Positions 10,206 to 19,662 of a stretch of DNA of 33,867 nucleotides are shown in pieces. The stretch is from NCBI GenBank assembly GCA_002084525.1, contig NBLH01000005.1:1-33867 (forward strand), read 5' to 3'. The notes beneath the pieces were generated by a model. The model was given only the letters and a program-made list of their open reading frames with translations. It ran no database searches and was not told where the DNA came from. Origin of the DNA: Bacteroidetes bacterium 4572_117 (GTDB lineage Bacteria > Bacteroidota > Bacteroidia > Bacteroidales > NBLH01). The translations under genes and the position numbers were made by a program. Every line of letters starts with the position of its first letter. Within the stretch, counting starts at the first letter, position 1.

Positions 10206-10252
10206 AACCATTTTCCTATTTCTTCCTTTTCAAATATAGATAATCTAAATTA
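10206..10252 (-). pseudogene. Duplicate of the 3' terminus of the DUF5916 gene (encodes ...NLDYLYLKRKK*)
   Basis: Reverse complement AAT TTA GAT TAT CTA TAT TTG AAA AGG AAG AAA TAG matches the C-terminus YLDYLYLKRKK* of the gene at 10934-13399. Confidence 0.75.
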
Positions 10253-10305
10253 TTACTATCTTTATTATAATTATATATTTATTAGAAAAAAGGAATTGTA
10301 TAGTT

Positions 10306-10512
10306 ATGGGAAGTAAAGAAATTCTAAGCCAGGCCATTGAGCTTAAGCCTGAAGAACGATTTATTATTGTTGAAGGTTTGTTGAAGAGCCTTGATGAGCC
10401 TGATAAGAAGTTAGATAAAATATGGGTAGAGGAAGCAGAAGAAAGACTTATTGCCTATAGGACAGGGAAACTGGAAGGGATACCTATGGAAGAAATATTC
10501 AAGAGCAAATAA
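10306..10512 (+). CDS. Putative addiction-module antidote (TIGR02574-like antitoxin)
   Basis: MGSKEILSQAIELKPEERFIIVEGLLKSLDEPDKKLDKIWVEEAEERLIAYRTGKLEGIPMEEIF matches the small addiction-module component pattern; followed by a RelE/ParE-like frame. Confidence 0.85.
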   Translation: MGSKEILSQAIELKPEERFIIVEGLLKSLDEPDKKLDKIWVEEAEERLIAYRTGKLEGIPMEEIFKSK

Positions 10513-10803
10513 TGAAGGTCATTTTCTCAAAATATGCAAAAATGGAACTGGATGATGCAGTTTGTTTTTATGAATTAAGATATACAGGTTTTAGGGCAGA
10601 GATTCAAAAAAGAAGTCCAGGTTGCGGTAGTTAGAATATCCGATTACCCAAGAGCATGGTCAGTAGAAAAGGGGGATATTAGAAAATGTTTGCTACACAA
10701 GTTTCCATATAAACTACTATACTCTGTGGAAGCAGATCACATATTTATAATTGCTGTTGCACACCAGCACCAGAAACCAAATTACTGGACAGATAGGAAG
10801 TAG
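10512..10803 (+). pseudogene. RelE/ParE-family toxin, frameshifted
   Basis: MKVIFSKYAKMELDDAVCFYELRYTG (frame 1), then after a +1 shift LGQRFKKEVQVAVVRISDYPRAWSVEKGDIRKCLLHKFPYKLLYSVEADHIFIIAVAHQHQKPNYWTDRK*; shift at TTTT run 10589-10592. Confidence 0.88.
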
Positions 10804-10933
10804 ATACCACACAGTTATAAATATTTTAAAAAAAATGTAGCGAGTGGGTAAAATTTGAATAAAAAAACATCTTAATAAATGAGCGCAATTTCATCCAACA
10901 AACATATAACGTTTTAATAATATAATCGTTTTC

Positions 10934-13399
10934 TTATTTCTTCCTTTTCAAATACAAATAATCTAAATAATAAAGCACTTTTATTGAAAAACGGTTGGTT
11001 TGCGGAGCTTCAAATGTATTTTTTAAATTTTCAAAATAGTCTTTTATAACTAGTTCGTTTTCATCATATATAGAATTTTTCCACACTACCAGCATGTCGC
11101 TTCCGGGTGCAAAACGCCATGTGTAAACCATATCAATGTTAAACGCATTAAAGCTAACATCCTCATTATCCGCATATTGGCTGTTTTGAGTAAGTGTACC
11201 ATCAGTATTTAGCATAAAAAATTGTTTGTAAATTGCTGATGACCAATAATGGCGCATACGTAAACTAAACGACATTTTATTGTTAAACGTAAAATTGGTA
11301 ATAAAGGTATTTGATATTGTTTTTCGGTTACGTCTGCCAAAATATATCACATCTGATATTTCGTTTACATAACCAATATCATTATTCTGTATTGCAGGAT
11401 TAATATTTACGGTAAAACTCAGCTTGTTGGTGACACGCCATGTTGGTGATAGTCTAAACTTAAATGTGTTTTCATTATATTCTGAACTCGATTTCCAATA
11501 CATTGCAAATAAACCAAACGATAGTTTTTTCCTTATGTCGCTGCCAATAAATGTACCACCGTAAACCTCAGGTGCTTTTTTATATACTTGCCCATCTTTT
11601 CGTGCCTCGTAGTAGTCATGTTCGCCCAAAGGCACCATATCGAAAAAAAAGCCCCAACGCCATTGGTTTTTAAACATCGAACGCATATTCATACCAATTT
11701 GCCATCTCATAAAATTTGCGGTGTTAAATTGGTTTTGGTACTCAGAGTCAAACCTTATTAACCATTCAAGAAGTTTCCAATGCGGCTGTAGGATTTGGTA
11801 ACTGATTTCAGCCTGGCTTTCAACATAATTGTTGTATGGCAAAAATCCCATATCGTTAGGGTCAAATTTATTGTCAATCAATTCCTGGGCTAATTCAAAC
11901 CTGACATGCCCACCTGTTTTAGCAAACTCTAATTCATGCTTATAGCCATACTCGGCATTGTTTTGCCCATCGTATATTTGGCTAAGGCCTATGATACCAT
12001 TAAAATGATAGTTTTGTTTTTTATTTTTCAATAAAAATTCACCAGCCGTAACATTTGCAGTATATTTACTGTCGGGTATAAGCATATTGGTATTAATTAG
12101 GCTGATATATGAATTATTTTTTAAATTTTGATCAAAAACAAGGATATTATAATTTGTAAATGCCTGGGTTATGTACTCCCTTTCAACACCTGTTACGGTA
12201 TTATTGATTTTTGCGGTTGATTTAAGTGTAATTGCATTAAAAAGACCTACCCCAAGTCCATTTTTTGAGCGACCAGTAATTTTAGTAGCATTAATAATTT
12301 TAGTTTCAATAGGGTTACTAATAAGTTCTTCATTTTCTGCCATTTGACCTTCAACATCGTCAAATTTTTTAGGGTAAGAACCTATCCGTTTCGAGTAAAA
12401 TATTTCTCCTTTGGTAAACAATTCAGTCCCTTCGGTAAAAAATGGCCTTTTTTCTTCGTATTGTGTTTCAAATGCCGATAAATTAAGGATTGCATCATCG
12501 GTTTGTACCTGCGAAAAATCAGGTATCAACATCATATCCAGCGTAAGGCTTTCATTAATCCCGTATTTTAAGTCCATGCCCCCCCTTATCCCTTTTGCCC
12601 AGTCATCGTTTTCAGAATCGTGCTGTACAAAGGTTGAAAAATATGGTGTAAACGACAACCGTAAAGGCGGTTTAATGTTTTTTATCCCTGTAAGCTCACC
12701 AGTTTGATTTGTAAAACCATCTATTCCGTTATTTATCCAGTTCCAGCTTGAAACTTCTTGTTTCCTGGTAATTCCCCTGTATATGTTAAAGCCCCAGGTT
12801 TGCTCCTCATCTTTTGAAAAACGCAAGGCCGAATATGGTATTTTTATTTCAGCTACCCATCCTTCATCGGTTATCTTAACTGCGCTTTCCCAAACAGCGT
12901 CCCAATTTGTAGCTTCATTGTTTGATGAACCTTTAACATCGGATTGTACGCCGGCAGCGGTTACGACAAATGAATTTGAATTAATCCCGTCGTTAAAAGT
13001 GCCAATTGACACAACGAACATATCAGCACCAGCATCATATCCTGCATCACGTCTAGTTAATATTGTAAATATGCTGTCCGGGTAATCGTCGTATAGGGTT
13101 GCACCAATAAAAATTGCATTATTATTATAAATTACTTTAACTTCAGTTTTTTCTGTAGCAGGTTTTCCGTTATAAGGTGTAAACTGTACAAAATCTTTAG
13201 CAACCGGAACATTCTCCCAACACTTATCATCAAGTTTCCCATCAATTTTGGGTACACTCTCTATTTTTGTTATTTGTAGCTTTTTTTTGCTATGTTGCGA
13301 ATAAAGCTGGCCAAAAAACATTGATTGAACAAAGAATAATAAGATAAACGCTACGTATTTACTTTTCATATAGTTTTTTTTATGGCAACGAAAATACAA
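10934..13399 (-). CDS. DUF5916 domain-containing protein (N-terminal CBM9-like domain, C-terminal outer-membrane barrel-like)
   Basis: ITKIESVPKIDGKLDDKCWENVPVAKDFVQFTPYNGKPATEKTEVKVIYNNNAIFIGATLYD, FFTEGTELF; likely start at internal ATG 13369 (MKSKYVAFILLFFVQSMFFGQLYSQ signal peptide). Confidence 0.88.
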   Translation of the reverse strand: MYFRCHKKNYMKSKYVAFILLFFVQSMFFGQLYSQHSKKKLQITKIESVPKIDGKLDDKCWENVPVAKDFVQFTPYNGKPATEKTEVKVIYNNNAIFIGATLYDDYPDSIFTILTRRDAGYDAGADMFVVSIGTFNDGINSNSFVVTAAGVQSDVKGSSNNEATNWDAVWESAVKITDEGWVAEIKIPYSALRFSKDEEQTWGFNIYRGITRKQEVSSWNWINNGIDGFTNQTGELTGIKNIKPPLRLSFTPYFSTFVQHDSENDDWAKGIRGGMDLKYGINESLTLDMMLIPDFSQVQTDDAILNLSAFETQYEEKRPFFTEGTELFTKGEIFYSKRIGSYPKKFDDVEGQMAENEELISNPIETKIINATKITGRSKNGLGVGLFNAITLKSTAKINNTVTGVEREYITQAFTNYNILVFDQNLKNNSYISLINTNMLIPDSKYTANVTAGEFLLKNKKQNYHFNGIIGLSQIYDGQNNAEYGYKHELEFAKTGGHVRFELAQELIDNKFDPNDMGFLPYNNYVESQAEISYQILQPHWKLLEWLIRFDSEYQNQFNTANFMRWQIGMNMRSMFKNQWRWGFFFDMVPLGEHDYYEARKDGQVYKKAPEVYGGTFIGSDIRKKLSFGLFAMYWKSSSEYNENTFKFRLSPTWRVTNKLSFTVNINPAIQNNDIGYVNEISDVIYFGRRNRKTISNTFITNFTFNNKMSFSLRMRHYWSSAIYKQFFMLNTDGTLTQNSQYADNEDVSFNAFNIDMVYTWRFAPGSDMLVVWKNSIYDENELVIKDYFENLKNTFEAPQTNRFSIKVLYYLDYLYLKRKK

Positions 13400-13548
13400 T
13401 TATTAGTCGATAATCAAAAACAATTGGCATGTGCCCTATCAAATAATTACTGGATTGGGTTGAGTATTAAATACAGTGTAAAAATCAGTTTTTAAACTTA
13501 TAACCTGATAAAACCAATTATTTGTTAAGTTTCACAAGGTTGTTCTTA

Positions 13549-13804
13549 CGTGACGAAGTTTCGTTTACAAATCATGAAATTGATATTCAAAAAGAAGATA
13601 GGTTTTATATTTTTACCAATGGGTATATTGATCAATTTGGCGGTTCAAATGCCAGAAAATTTTAAACCAAAATTTTCTGGATTTACTTCTGTCTACTCAA
13701 AACACAACCCTAGCTGAACAAAAACAAATACTTGATGAAACCTTTGATAATTGGAAAGGCAACTTGATGATGTGTTGGTGATAGGGATGAGATGGGGTGA
13801 TTAA
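13549..13804 (+). pseudogene. Remnant of the C-terminal end of a SpoIIE-type phosphatase
   Basis: RDEVSFTNHEIDIQKEDRFYIFTNGYIDQFGGSNARKF...LAEQKQILDETFDNWKG...QLDDVLVIGMRWGD* across several frames, paralogous to the C-terminus of 2234-4411 (REKESFTNHEIDVQEGDTIYMFSDGYVDQFGGKNGKKY). Confidence 0.88.
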
Positions 13805-14184
13805 AACCAAGATGTTTGTGTTTTTTTCTTCGTTGTAGTTTCTAAAGTACCAAAAGATAGGCATCATCAATAGCAAAGGGTAAAGCCCTTTGTTGTGTGT
13901 AATCTCCATACTGAAAAATTCTATTGAATATTATAGCTAACGACAAATATACAATAAATATAGACACCTGAAAAAGTGTTAATAACTCGTTTTAAAAAGC
14001 AAAGACCTTAAAGCCTTAACCACCTGAAATTAAAATATTTACAATTTTAATTATATGTAATTCAACTGGCATTAATAAGTAGCTCATATTTTTAGGAATA
14101 AAACTGATAGATAAAATGTTTAAATAATAAAATTTTGTACTTTTGAAGAGAATTTCATGTTTCACAAAATGAAAAATTAAAGAA

Positions 14185-15645
14185 ATGAAAATTGAAATAG
14201 AAAATTTAGGCCCGATAAAACAATTTGAATTTGATATAGAAAAGGACTTTCACATTATTTATGGTGAAAATAATATCGGAAAATCTTATGCAATAAATAC
14301 TATATACATATTACTAAAATATTTAGTTGTTGAACCTATTAATTTAAGTAAATTAATATCTCGACACCTTTTAGACCAAGAAAAATTGCCAGAAATTGAA
14401 GATTTAAATGATATTGTTAATGCTAAATTGACGGATGAAAAATATCGAGAGTTTACTATAACAAAAAAATGCGAAGAAATATTAAAAAAAGGAATCGAAG
14501 CTGAATATGTTACTTCAATATCAAAAAGTTTTAAGAATTCGTTTTCGAGTTTTTACAATATGCGAAATAAACTGAGTAACAAACAGCTTGTTTTAAAAAT
14601 TTTACTGCGTAATTTTAACTTGATTATAAAATTATCAAAAAATAATGAATTATACTTAGATGAATTACAGCTAAAAAAACGAATTACTGTTCGATTTATA
14701 GATACAAATAGAAACGTCAAAATAGAAGAAGATAAGATTATTTTATATATAAAAAAGTCTGAGTTTGGCTTGGAAAATTTTCAAAAAGAAATACTTTTTG
14801 TTGTACATCACGAAATGGAAAATTCTATCAGAAGTCTAAAAAACAGTATTAGTGATATTTACTTCTTTCCTGCATCTCGTTCCGGCTTGTATCAGGCAAT
14901 GAATATTTTTAGTTCTGTTTTTGCAGAACTATCAAAAGTAAGACATATTGTAAATAGTCAAATAAGTATTCCGGCACTCTCAGAACCCGTATCTGACTAT
15001 TTTTTAAAACTTTCGACAATAAAAATAAATACAACTTCCGACAAATATGCGAAAATAGCAAAGGAAATGGAAAAAAACCTTTTAAATGGCGAAGTAGTAT
15101 TCAATAAAGAAACAAAAAAGATTGAATATGTGGAAAAAAAGACAAAACTACGATTAGATTTATCAGAAACATCTTCAATGGTATCTGAAATATCACCCAT
15201 TGTTGCATATCTGAAATATGTAATAAATGAGATTCAGATTAAAGATGATAGTTCAGACGCATACAACTTAATATGGGGCTCGGAAGAAGGTTTAGAATAT
15301 AATAATTCAAAAAAACTTATTTTTATTGAAGAACCGGAAGCACACCTGCACCCCAAAATACAGATAAAATTGATTGAATATTTTTCGAAATTGATAAATA
15401 ATAATATAAAAATTGTACTTACAACGCATAGTGATTTTATATCTAACAAATTAACTAACCTTATCTTGTCTGAAGACTTGAGTTTTGAAAAAATATCAAG
15501 TTGTCATTTAATAATGACCAAGGAAGGAAGTATTGATAAAGGTGATATGCAAGCAACCCAAGAGGGTATTGATGACTATAATTTTCTGGGGGTTTCAGAA
15601 GAGTTATATGAAGAAAGAATGAAGTTATCTAATCCAGAAAACTAA
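14185..15645 (+). CDS. AAA/ABC-type ATPase (AAA_15/OLD-like, no TOPRIM visible)
   Basis: Walker A IIYGENNIGKSYAINTIY, Walker B LIFIEEPEAHLHPKIQIKLIEYF, H-motif IVLTTHSDFISNKL. Confidence 0.9.
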   Translation: MKIEIENLGPIKQFEFDIEKDFHIIYGENNIGKSYAINTIYILLKYLVVEPINLSKLISRHLLDQEKLPEIEDLNDIVNAKLTDEKYREFTITKKCEEILKKGIEAEYVTSISKSFKNSFSSFYNMRNKLSNKQLVLKILLRNFNLIIKLSKNNELYLDELQLKKRITVRFIDTNRNVKIEEDKIILYIKKSEFGLENFQKEILFVVHHEMENSIRSLKNSISDIYFFPASRSGLYQAMNIFSSVFAELSKVRHIVNSQISIPALSEPVSDYFLKLSTIKINTTSDKYAKIAKEMEKNLLNGEVVFNKETKKIEYVEKKTKLRLDLSETSSMVSEISPIVAYLKYVINEIQIKDDSSDAYNLIWGSEEGLEYNNSKKLIFIEEPEAHLHPKIQIKLIEYFSKLINNNIKIVLTTHSDFISNKLTNLILSEDLSFEKISSCHLIMTKEGSIDKGDMQATQEGIDDYNFLGVSEELYEERMKLSNPEN

Positions 15646-15650
15646 AAAAC

Positions 15651-16160
15651 ATGATTTTAAACACAATACGAAATCATCAAATATTGTCCAATTATATAGA
15701 AGAAAAATGTGATGAAGAAGGTGTGTGCGTTGAAATAGATAGTCGCATCCCAAAGAATAATTACGTCATTATTAAAGTAGATAATTATTATAACAGTTTG
15801 AATATTGCTGAACGACCTGCTTCACCTGATTGTTTGATTATTTTGGAATGCCAAAACTCAGGTTACGCCATGTACATTGTCGAATTAAAAAGCATTCATT
15901 CTTCAAGTGGATTTGAAATAAAAAATATGGACGAAAAGTTTAAAACATGCCTATATGATTTCATTAGCAATAAGTTCAGCGATGTATTAGAAATTGAATA
16001 CAAACGAATAACATTATATTTTGTCAGCAAAATTGAAATATATAGACGCGACATGGGATTAAAACTAAAAGTTTTACAAAATAAAAGATATAAGTATCAT
16101 GATAAAAAATGTTTTATTGAACCCTTAATGCCAGTTCCTGCAATTAAACCTTGTTATTGA
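15651..16160 (+). CDS. Small protein with PD-(D/E)xK nuclease-like motif, partner of upstream ATPase
   Basis: Starts 5 nt after the ATPase stop; SPDCLIILECQNSGYAMYIVELKSI fits PD-x(n)-ExK, followed by a predicted helix and beta strand (NMDEKFKTCLYDFISNKFSDV, YKRITLYFVSK). Confidence 0.75.
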   Translation: MILNTIRNHQILSNYIEEKCDEEGVCVEIDSRIPKNNYVIIKVDNYYNSLNIAERPASPDCLIILECQNSGYAMYIVELKSIHSSSGFEIKNMDEKFKTCLYDFISNKFSDVLEIEYKRITLYFVSKIEIYRRDMGLKLKVLQNKRYKYHDKKCFIEPLMPVPAIKPCY

Positions 16161-16303
16161 AACAAATACACACAACATACTACTGATCGTCAGTCGATTG
16201 AAGGTGCTTTATTCCAAAATAAATACTTATAGTTGGAAGATAATTATTTTTGTACTTTATCCGATTTATGACACCCCAGGTATGAGGTTTTAAAAAAATT
16301 TAC

Positions 16304-16642
16304 TTATGATAAATCTATCCCATCTTCAATTTCTTTAACCGAATTATCGCACGCAACAATAAAGCGATCTAAAAAATCTTTGTAAAGGTGGATATCTTGT
16401 TCTTTTTGGCAAAGAATTTCGAGTTGTTGCAGATTATTAGCCTCATCTTGCATGCCTACAATTTGAAAAGAGTTTTTTGCTTTATGGGCAACTTCCCCAA
16501 GTTCACCCCAGTTTTTTTCATCAAATGCCTTTTGTAAGCCTAATTTTTGTACTTGTATCTGTGATTTATACATTTCTAAAAGTGCTGTGATCATAGTAAC
16601 GTCATTATCTGTGTTGACTTTTAGATAGTTTAAATTAATCAT
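16304..16642 (-). CDS. Stand-alone histidine phosphotransfer (HPt) domain protein
   Basis: LGEVAHKAKNSFQIVGMQDEANNLQQLEILCQ resembles the HPt AHxxKxx phosphorylation helix; overlaps the upstream hybrid kinase by 8 nt. Confidence 0.82.
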   Translation of the reverse strand: MINLNYLKVNTDNDVTMITALLEMYKSQIQVQKLGLQKAFDEKNWGELGEVAHKAKNSFQIVGMQDEANNLQQLEILCQKEQDIHLYKDFLDRFIVACDNSVKEIEDGIDLS

Positions 16643-18515
16643 TATCCGTGTTTTTTGTTTTTTTCGTCAAATATAATACTTTTGAAATTAAATCTTCCCT
16701 TTCGAATGGTTTTATTAGGTAATCGTTCATACCAACATTAAAGCATCTATTTATTTCATCTATTGTTGCTGCCGCTGTTACGGCTATAATAGGGATGTTT
16801 TTTATTTTGTTGCTACCATCTGCCCTAATTTTTGTAGCTAAGCCATATCCATCCATTTCGGGCATATGTAAATCGCATAAAACTATGTCAAAGTCCGAAT
16901 TCGACAGCTTTTTTAAGGCATCAAGGCCATTTATTGCTGTTTCAACTTTAAATTTGCCTTTTTTTAATACTGATATTGTAAACATCAGGTTCATCGGATT
17001 ATCATCAACCAAAAGAATATTTATATCCGACATTGCATTAAGAGCATCATTATCTATAACTTGAGGAACTATAATTTTTGAATACGGGATATTAAAAATA
17101 AATGTGCTGCCTTTTCCTTTTTCACTTTCAATCCTTATTTTGCCGCCTTGTAATTCAATCAATTGTTTGGTTATTGCAAGCCCTAAACCTGTTCCCCCGT
17201 ATTTTCGTGTTGTCCCGTTGTTCTCTTGGGTAAAACTCTCAAAAATAGCGTCTTGCTTCTCTTTTTCTATTCCAATACCTGTATCTTTTATTCTAAATTC
17301 AAGATCAATAATTAACTCGTTCTCAAATATTTTTTTCACATAAACTTCAATGCTTCCTTGTGGGGTAAATTTTAAAGCATTACCAACCAAATTAATAAAA
17401 ATCTGGTTTAACCTATAATCATCTCCTATAACAATTTGAGGTATATTGTCATTAATATCAGAGCTGAAATCCAGATTCTTCCTTTGAAATTCATAATGCA
17501 TTGAGTTATACAATCGCTCTATTGACTGGCGAATATTAAATTTCTTTTTCTCAAACTGTAGCTTTTTGCTGCCCAATTTCGAAAATTCCAGCAAATCGTT
17601 AATAACAGATAATAAATGGTCCGACGACAGTTTAATGTTCTTTAAAAATTGTTTTTGTTCATCATTAAGCGGTGTTTCATCTAAAAGGCTTGTAATACCT
17701 ACAATTGAACTAAGCGGGGTTCTTAGTTCATGGGTTGTATTTGCCAAAAAACGTTCCTTAGCTTTTAGCGAGACTTCAGCCATTTGCTTTGACCGTTTAA
17801 GCTCATTATTTTGTTTTTCAATTTGCTCAAGCATTTCGTTAAATCCAGTGCTCAAACTACCAATTTCATCCTTTGAATTATTAACAGACCTAACAGAAAA
17901 ATCTTTTGTCGATGAAATTTTATTCATTAATTTATGTAAATGAAATATGTGCTGTGTAATTATTTTTTGAAAAAAGTAGGCTAATATAAATGCAATAATT
18001 ACAGTTAATACAAGTATAATGGCAATTACCTTAAAATAATTATCCTGTTTTACTTTTAATTCATCCAAATTATATTTAATTCGGATATATGCGGTAGTGT
18101 CATTCTTGAAAATAACAGGAATATTTGCGATAATGTTTTCCGCTAAAAATAAAACCGTGTCTGTTTTGAGCGGAAGTGGGTAATTCATCTCACTAGCAAC
18201 GCCGTTTTTATCATAGCTGACAAAAATACTCGAATCAGGTAATATTATGCTTGCTTTTTCTACAGATTTTTCAACCTTTAGGGTTGACATGTACTCTTTG
18301 GCTGATTTTTTATCGTTGAATAAAATCGTTGCTGAATTGCTATCGCCTATTACTTTCGAAAGTATTAACAGTTTTTCTGATATCTCCCTGTTATATATTT
18401 TCTTGTCGGTTCTATAATATATAACAGATGCAATGATAGTGTTTATTATACTAATAACGACAATTAGGAAAATAATTTTTGTCCTTATAGAAAGGTCTTT
18501 TATTTTTTGCATCAA
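16635..18515 (-). CDS. Hybrid sensor histidine kinase/response regulator (HAMP, HisKA, HATPase_c, REC)
   Basis: FLANTTHELRTPLSSIVGITSLLDE (H-box), DTGIGIEKEKQDAIFESFTQENNGTTRKYGGTGLGLAITKQLIELQGGKI (N/G boxes), ILLVDDNPMN...FDIVLCDLHMPEMDGY...PIIAVTAAA (REC). Confidence 0.96.
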   Translation of the reverse strand: MMQKIKDLSIRTKIIFLIVVISIINTIIASVIYYRTDKKIYNREISEKLLILSKVIGDSNSATILFNDKKSAKEYMSTLKVEKSVEKASIILPDSSIFVSYDKNGVASEMNYPLPLKTDTVLFLAENIIANIPVIFKNDTTAYIRIKYNLDELKVKQDNYFKVIAIILVLTVIIAFILAYFFQKIITQHIFHLHKLMNKISSTKDFSVRSVNNSKDEIGSLSTGFNEMLEQIEKQNNELKRSKQMAEVSLKAKERFLANTTHELRTPLSSIVGITSLLDETPLNDEQKQFLKNIKLSSDHLLSVINDLLEFSKLGSKKLQFEKKKFNIRQSIERLYNSMHYEFQRKNLDFSSDINDNIPQIVIGDDYRLNQIFINLVGNALKFTPQGSIEVYVKKIFENELIIDLEFRIKDTGIGIEKEKQDAIFESFTQENNGTTRKYGGTGLGLAITKQLIELQGGKIRIESEKGKGSTFIFNIPYSKIIVPQVIDNDALNAMSDINILLVDDNPMNLMFTISVLKKGKFKVETAINGLDALKKLSNSDFDIVLCDLHMPEMDGYGLATKIRADGSNKIKNIPIIAVTAAATIDEINRCFNVGMNDYLIKPFEREDLISKVLYLTKKTKNTDND

Positions 18516-18649
18516 TTATTTAAACTATGGTTTGCTAATAGAACGAAGTTTTTTGAAATAAATTTTTAATCTCTTTTTTATAATTATTTTTTCATGTAAA
18601 AAGAATTACAAAACCGAACATAATCACTTAACCTACTTTGACTTACAGG

Positions 18650-19126
18650 TTAAATAATAGTCGCTAAATCAAGCAATCCGGAACTTATTTCCAATTTTGC
18701 AAAACTCAGGGCACTTTGGCTTATTTCAAACCCCAAGTTTGGTACATCACCTGTAATATTTATCATACCACCCGACTCGCAAAAATGCGGGATATTGTCG
18801 CCAATTGTTAATACATGCTTGTTTTTAAAATGCCTGATTAAGCTCGCTGTTTGTTGTGTATTACTACCTGTGGTAAAAATTAAATGGCAGCCCTGTATTT
18901 CATTCGTGTTTTTATATAAATCAACTTCCCAAGCACGTCCATTTATTTTTTTCCCACTTAGGGTTTCTATTAAGGCCAATTCTATCGATTTATCGCCAAA
19001 AACACCTATCCTGAAAGGCGCTTCATCAGAACCAAAAGCATCTATAGGCCAGCTAACAAATTTAGTGACATTGAATATATACGATGATTTTATAACTTCC
19101 GGACTATTCTTTTTCATGTTAAACAC
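18650..19126 (-). CDS. YfiR-family (DUF4154) protein, no visible signal peptide
   Basis: IKSSYIFNVTKFVSWPIDAF...FRIGVFGDKSIELALIETLSGKKINGRAWEV...CHLIFTTGS...VLTIGDNIPHFCESGGMINI. Probable ATG start at 19117. Confidence 0.85.
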   Translation of the reverse strand: MFNMKKNSPEVIKSSYIFNVTKFVSWPIDAFGSDEAPFRIGVFGDKSIELALIETLSGKKINGRAWEVDLYKNTNEIQGCHLIFTTGSNTQQTASLIRHFKNKHVLTIGDNIPHFCESGGMINITGDVPNLGFEISQSALSFAKLEISSGLLDLATII

Positions 19127-19134
19127 ATCAATGT

Positions 19135-19662
19135 TTATAAAATTTTCGCTAAAGTTAATAATTTTGAGCTAATTTCAATGTCTCTATCCTGAATTTCCTG
19201 ATAGTTTATTTCAATTTCTTTTTTCCCATATATATTTTTAATGTTTATCATACCTCCGTTTATACAGAAATCATCAATATTATCGGCAATTGTTAAAATA
19301 TTTTTAATTTTTGAGATTTTAATAATATCATCTGTTCTTAATTTTTGTTCATTAGTGATAAAAACTATCGACCCATTTACTATTTTATTGTATTTTTTCC
19401 CTACTATAACTTGCCAATTTTTGTACTTAACAGTATTTTTTGTTTGAATCTCGTAATTAATTGCATGAGTTTCATCAGATATAACAAATATTAATTTTTC
19501 TGAATTATTATTATAAACCGTTTGCCAATTAATAAATTTTGAAAGATTGATTATAGTATTAATCTTTTCTAACTCTATTGATTTTTGTGCAGCAGAATTA
19601 ATTGATATATTGTGAATTATAAAAAATAAAAAAAAATTTAACACTAAATTTAAAGTCTTCAT
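19135..19662 (-). CDS. YfiR-family (DUF4154) protein with signal peptide
   Basis: N-terminal MKTLNLVLNFFLFFIIHNISINSAAQ; ILTIADNIDDFCINGGMINIKNI matches the YfiR C-terminal motif; 8 nt upstream of the second YfiR gene. Confidence 0.78.
   Translation of the reverse strand: MKTLNLVLNFFLFFIIHNISINSAAQKSIELEKINTIINLSKFINWQTVYNNNSEKLIFVISDETHAINYEIQTKNTVKYKNWQVIVGKKYNKIVNGSIVFITNEQKLRTDDIIKISKIKNILTIADNIDDFCINGGMINIKNIYGKKEIEINYQEIQDRDIEISSKLLTLAKIL

Noticed and set aside
12411-13085. Two + strand ORFs (98 and 100 aa)
   Set aside because: Antisense to the DUF5916 gene; no domain evidence.
13697-13909. 70-aa - strand ORF
   Set aside because: Antisense to the SpoIIE remnant, whose paralogy explains the sequence.
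14138-14145. TACTTTTG promoter -7 box for the ATPase operon
   Set aside because: Good -7 match but no convincing TTTG at the proper distance upstream; left unannotated.
19126-19160. Programmed -1 frameshift joining the two YfiR genes (GCGAAAATTTTATAA)
   Set aside because: The AAATTTT run is not in the X XXY YYZ phase of the first gene, so no canonical slippery site.
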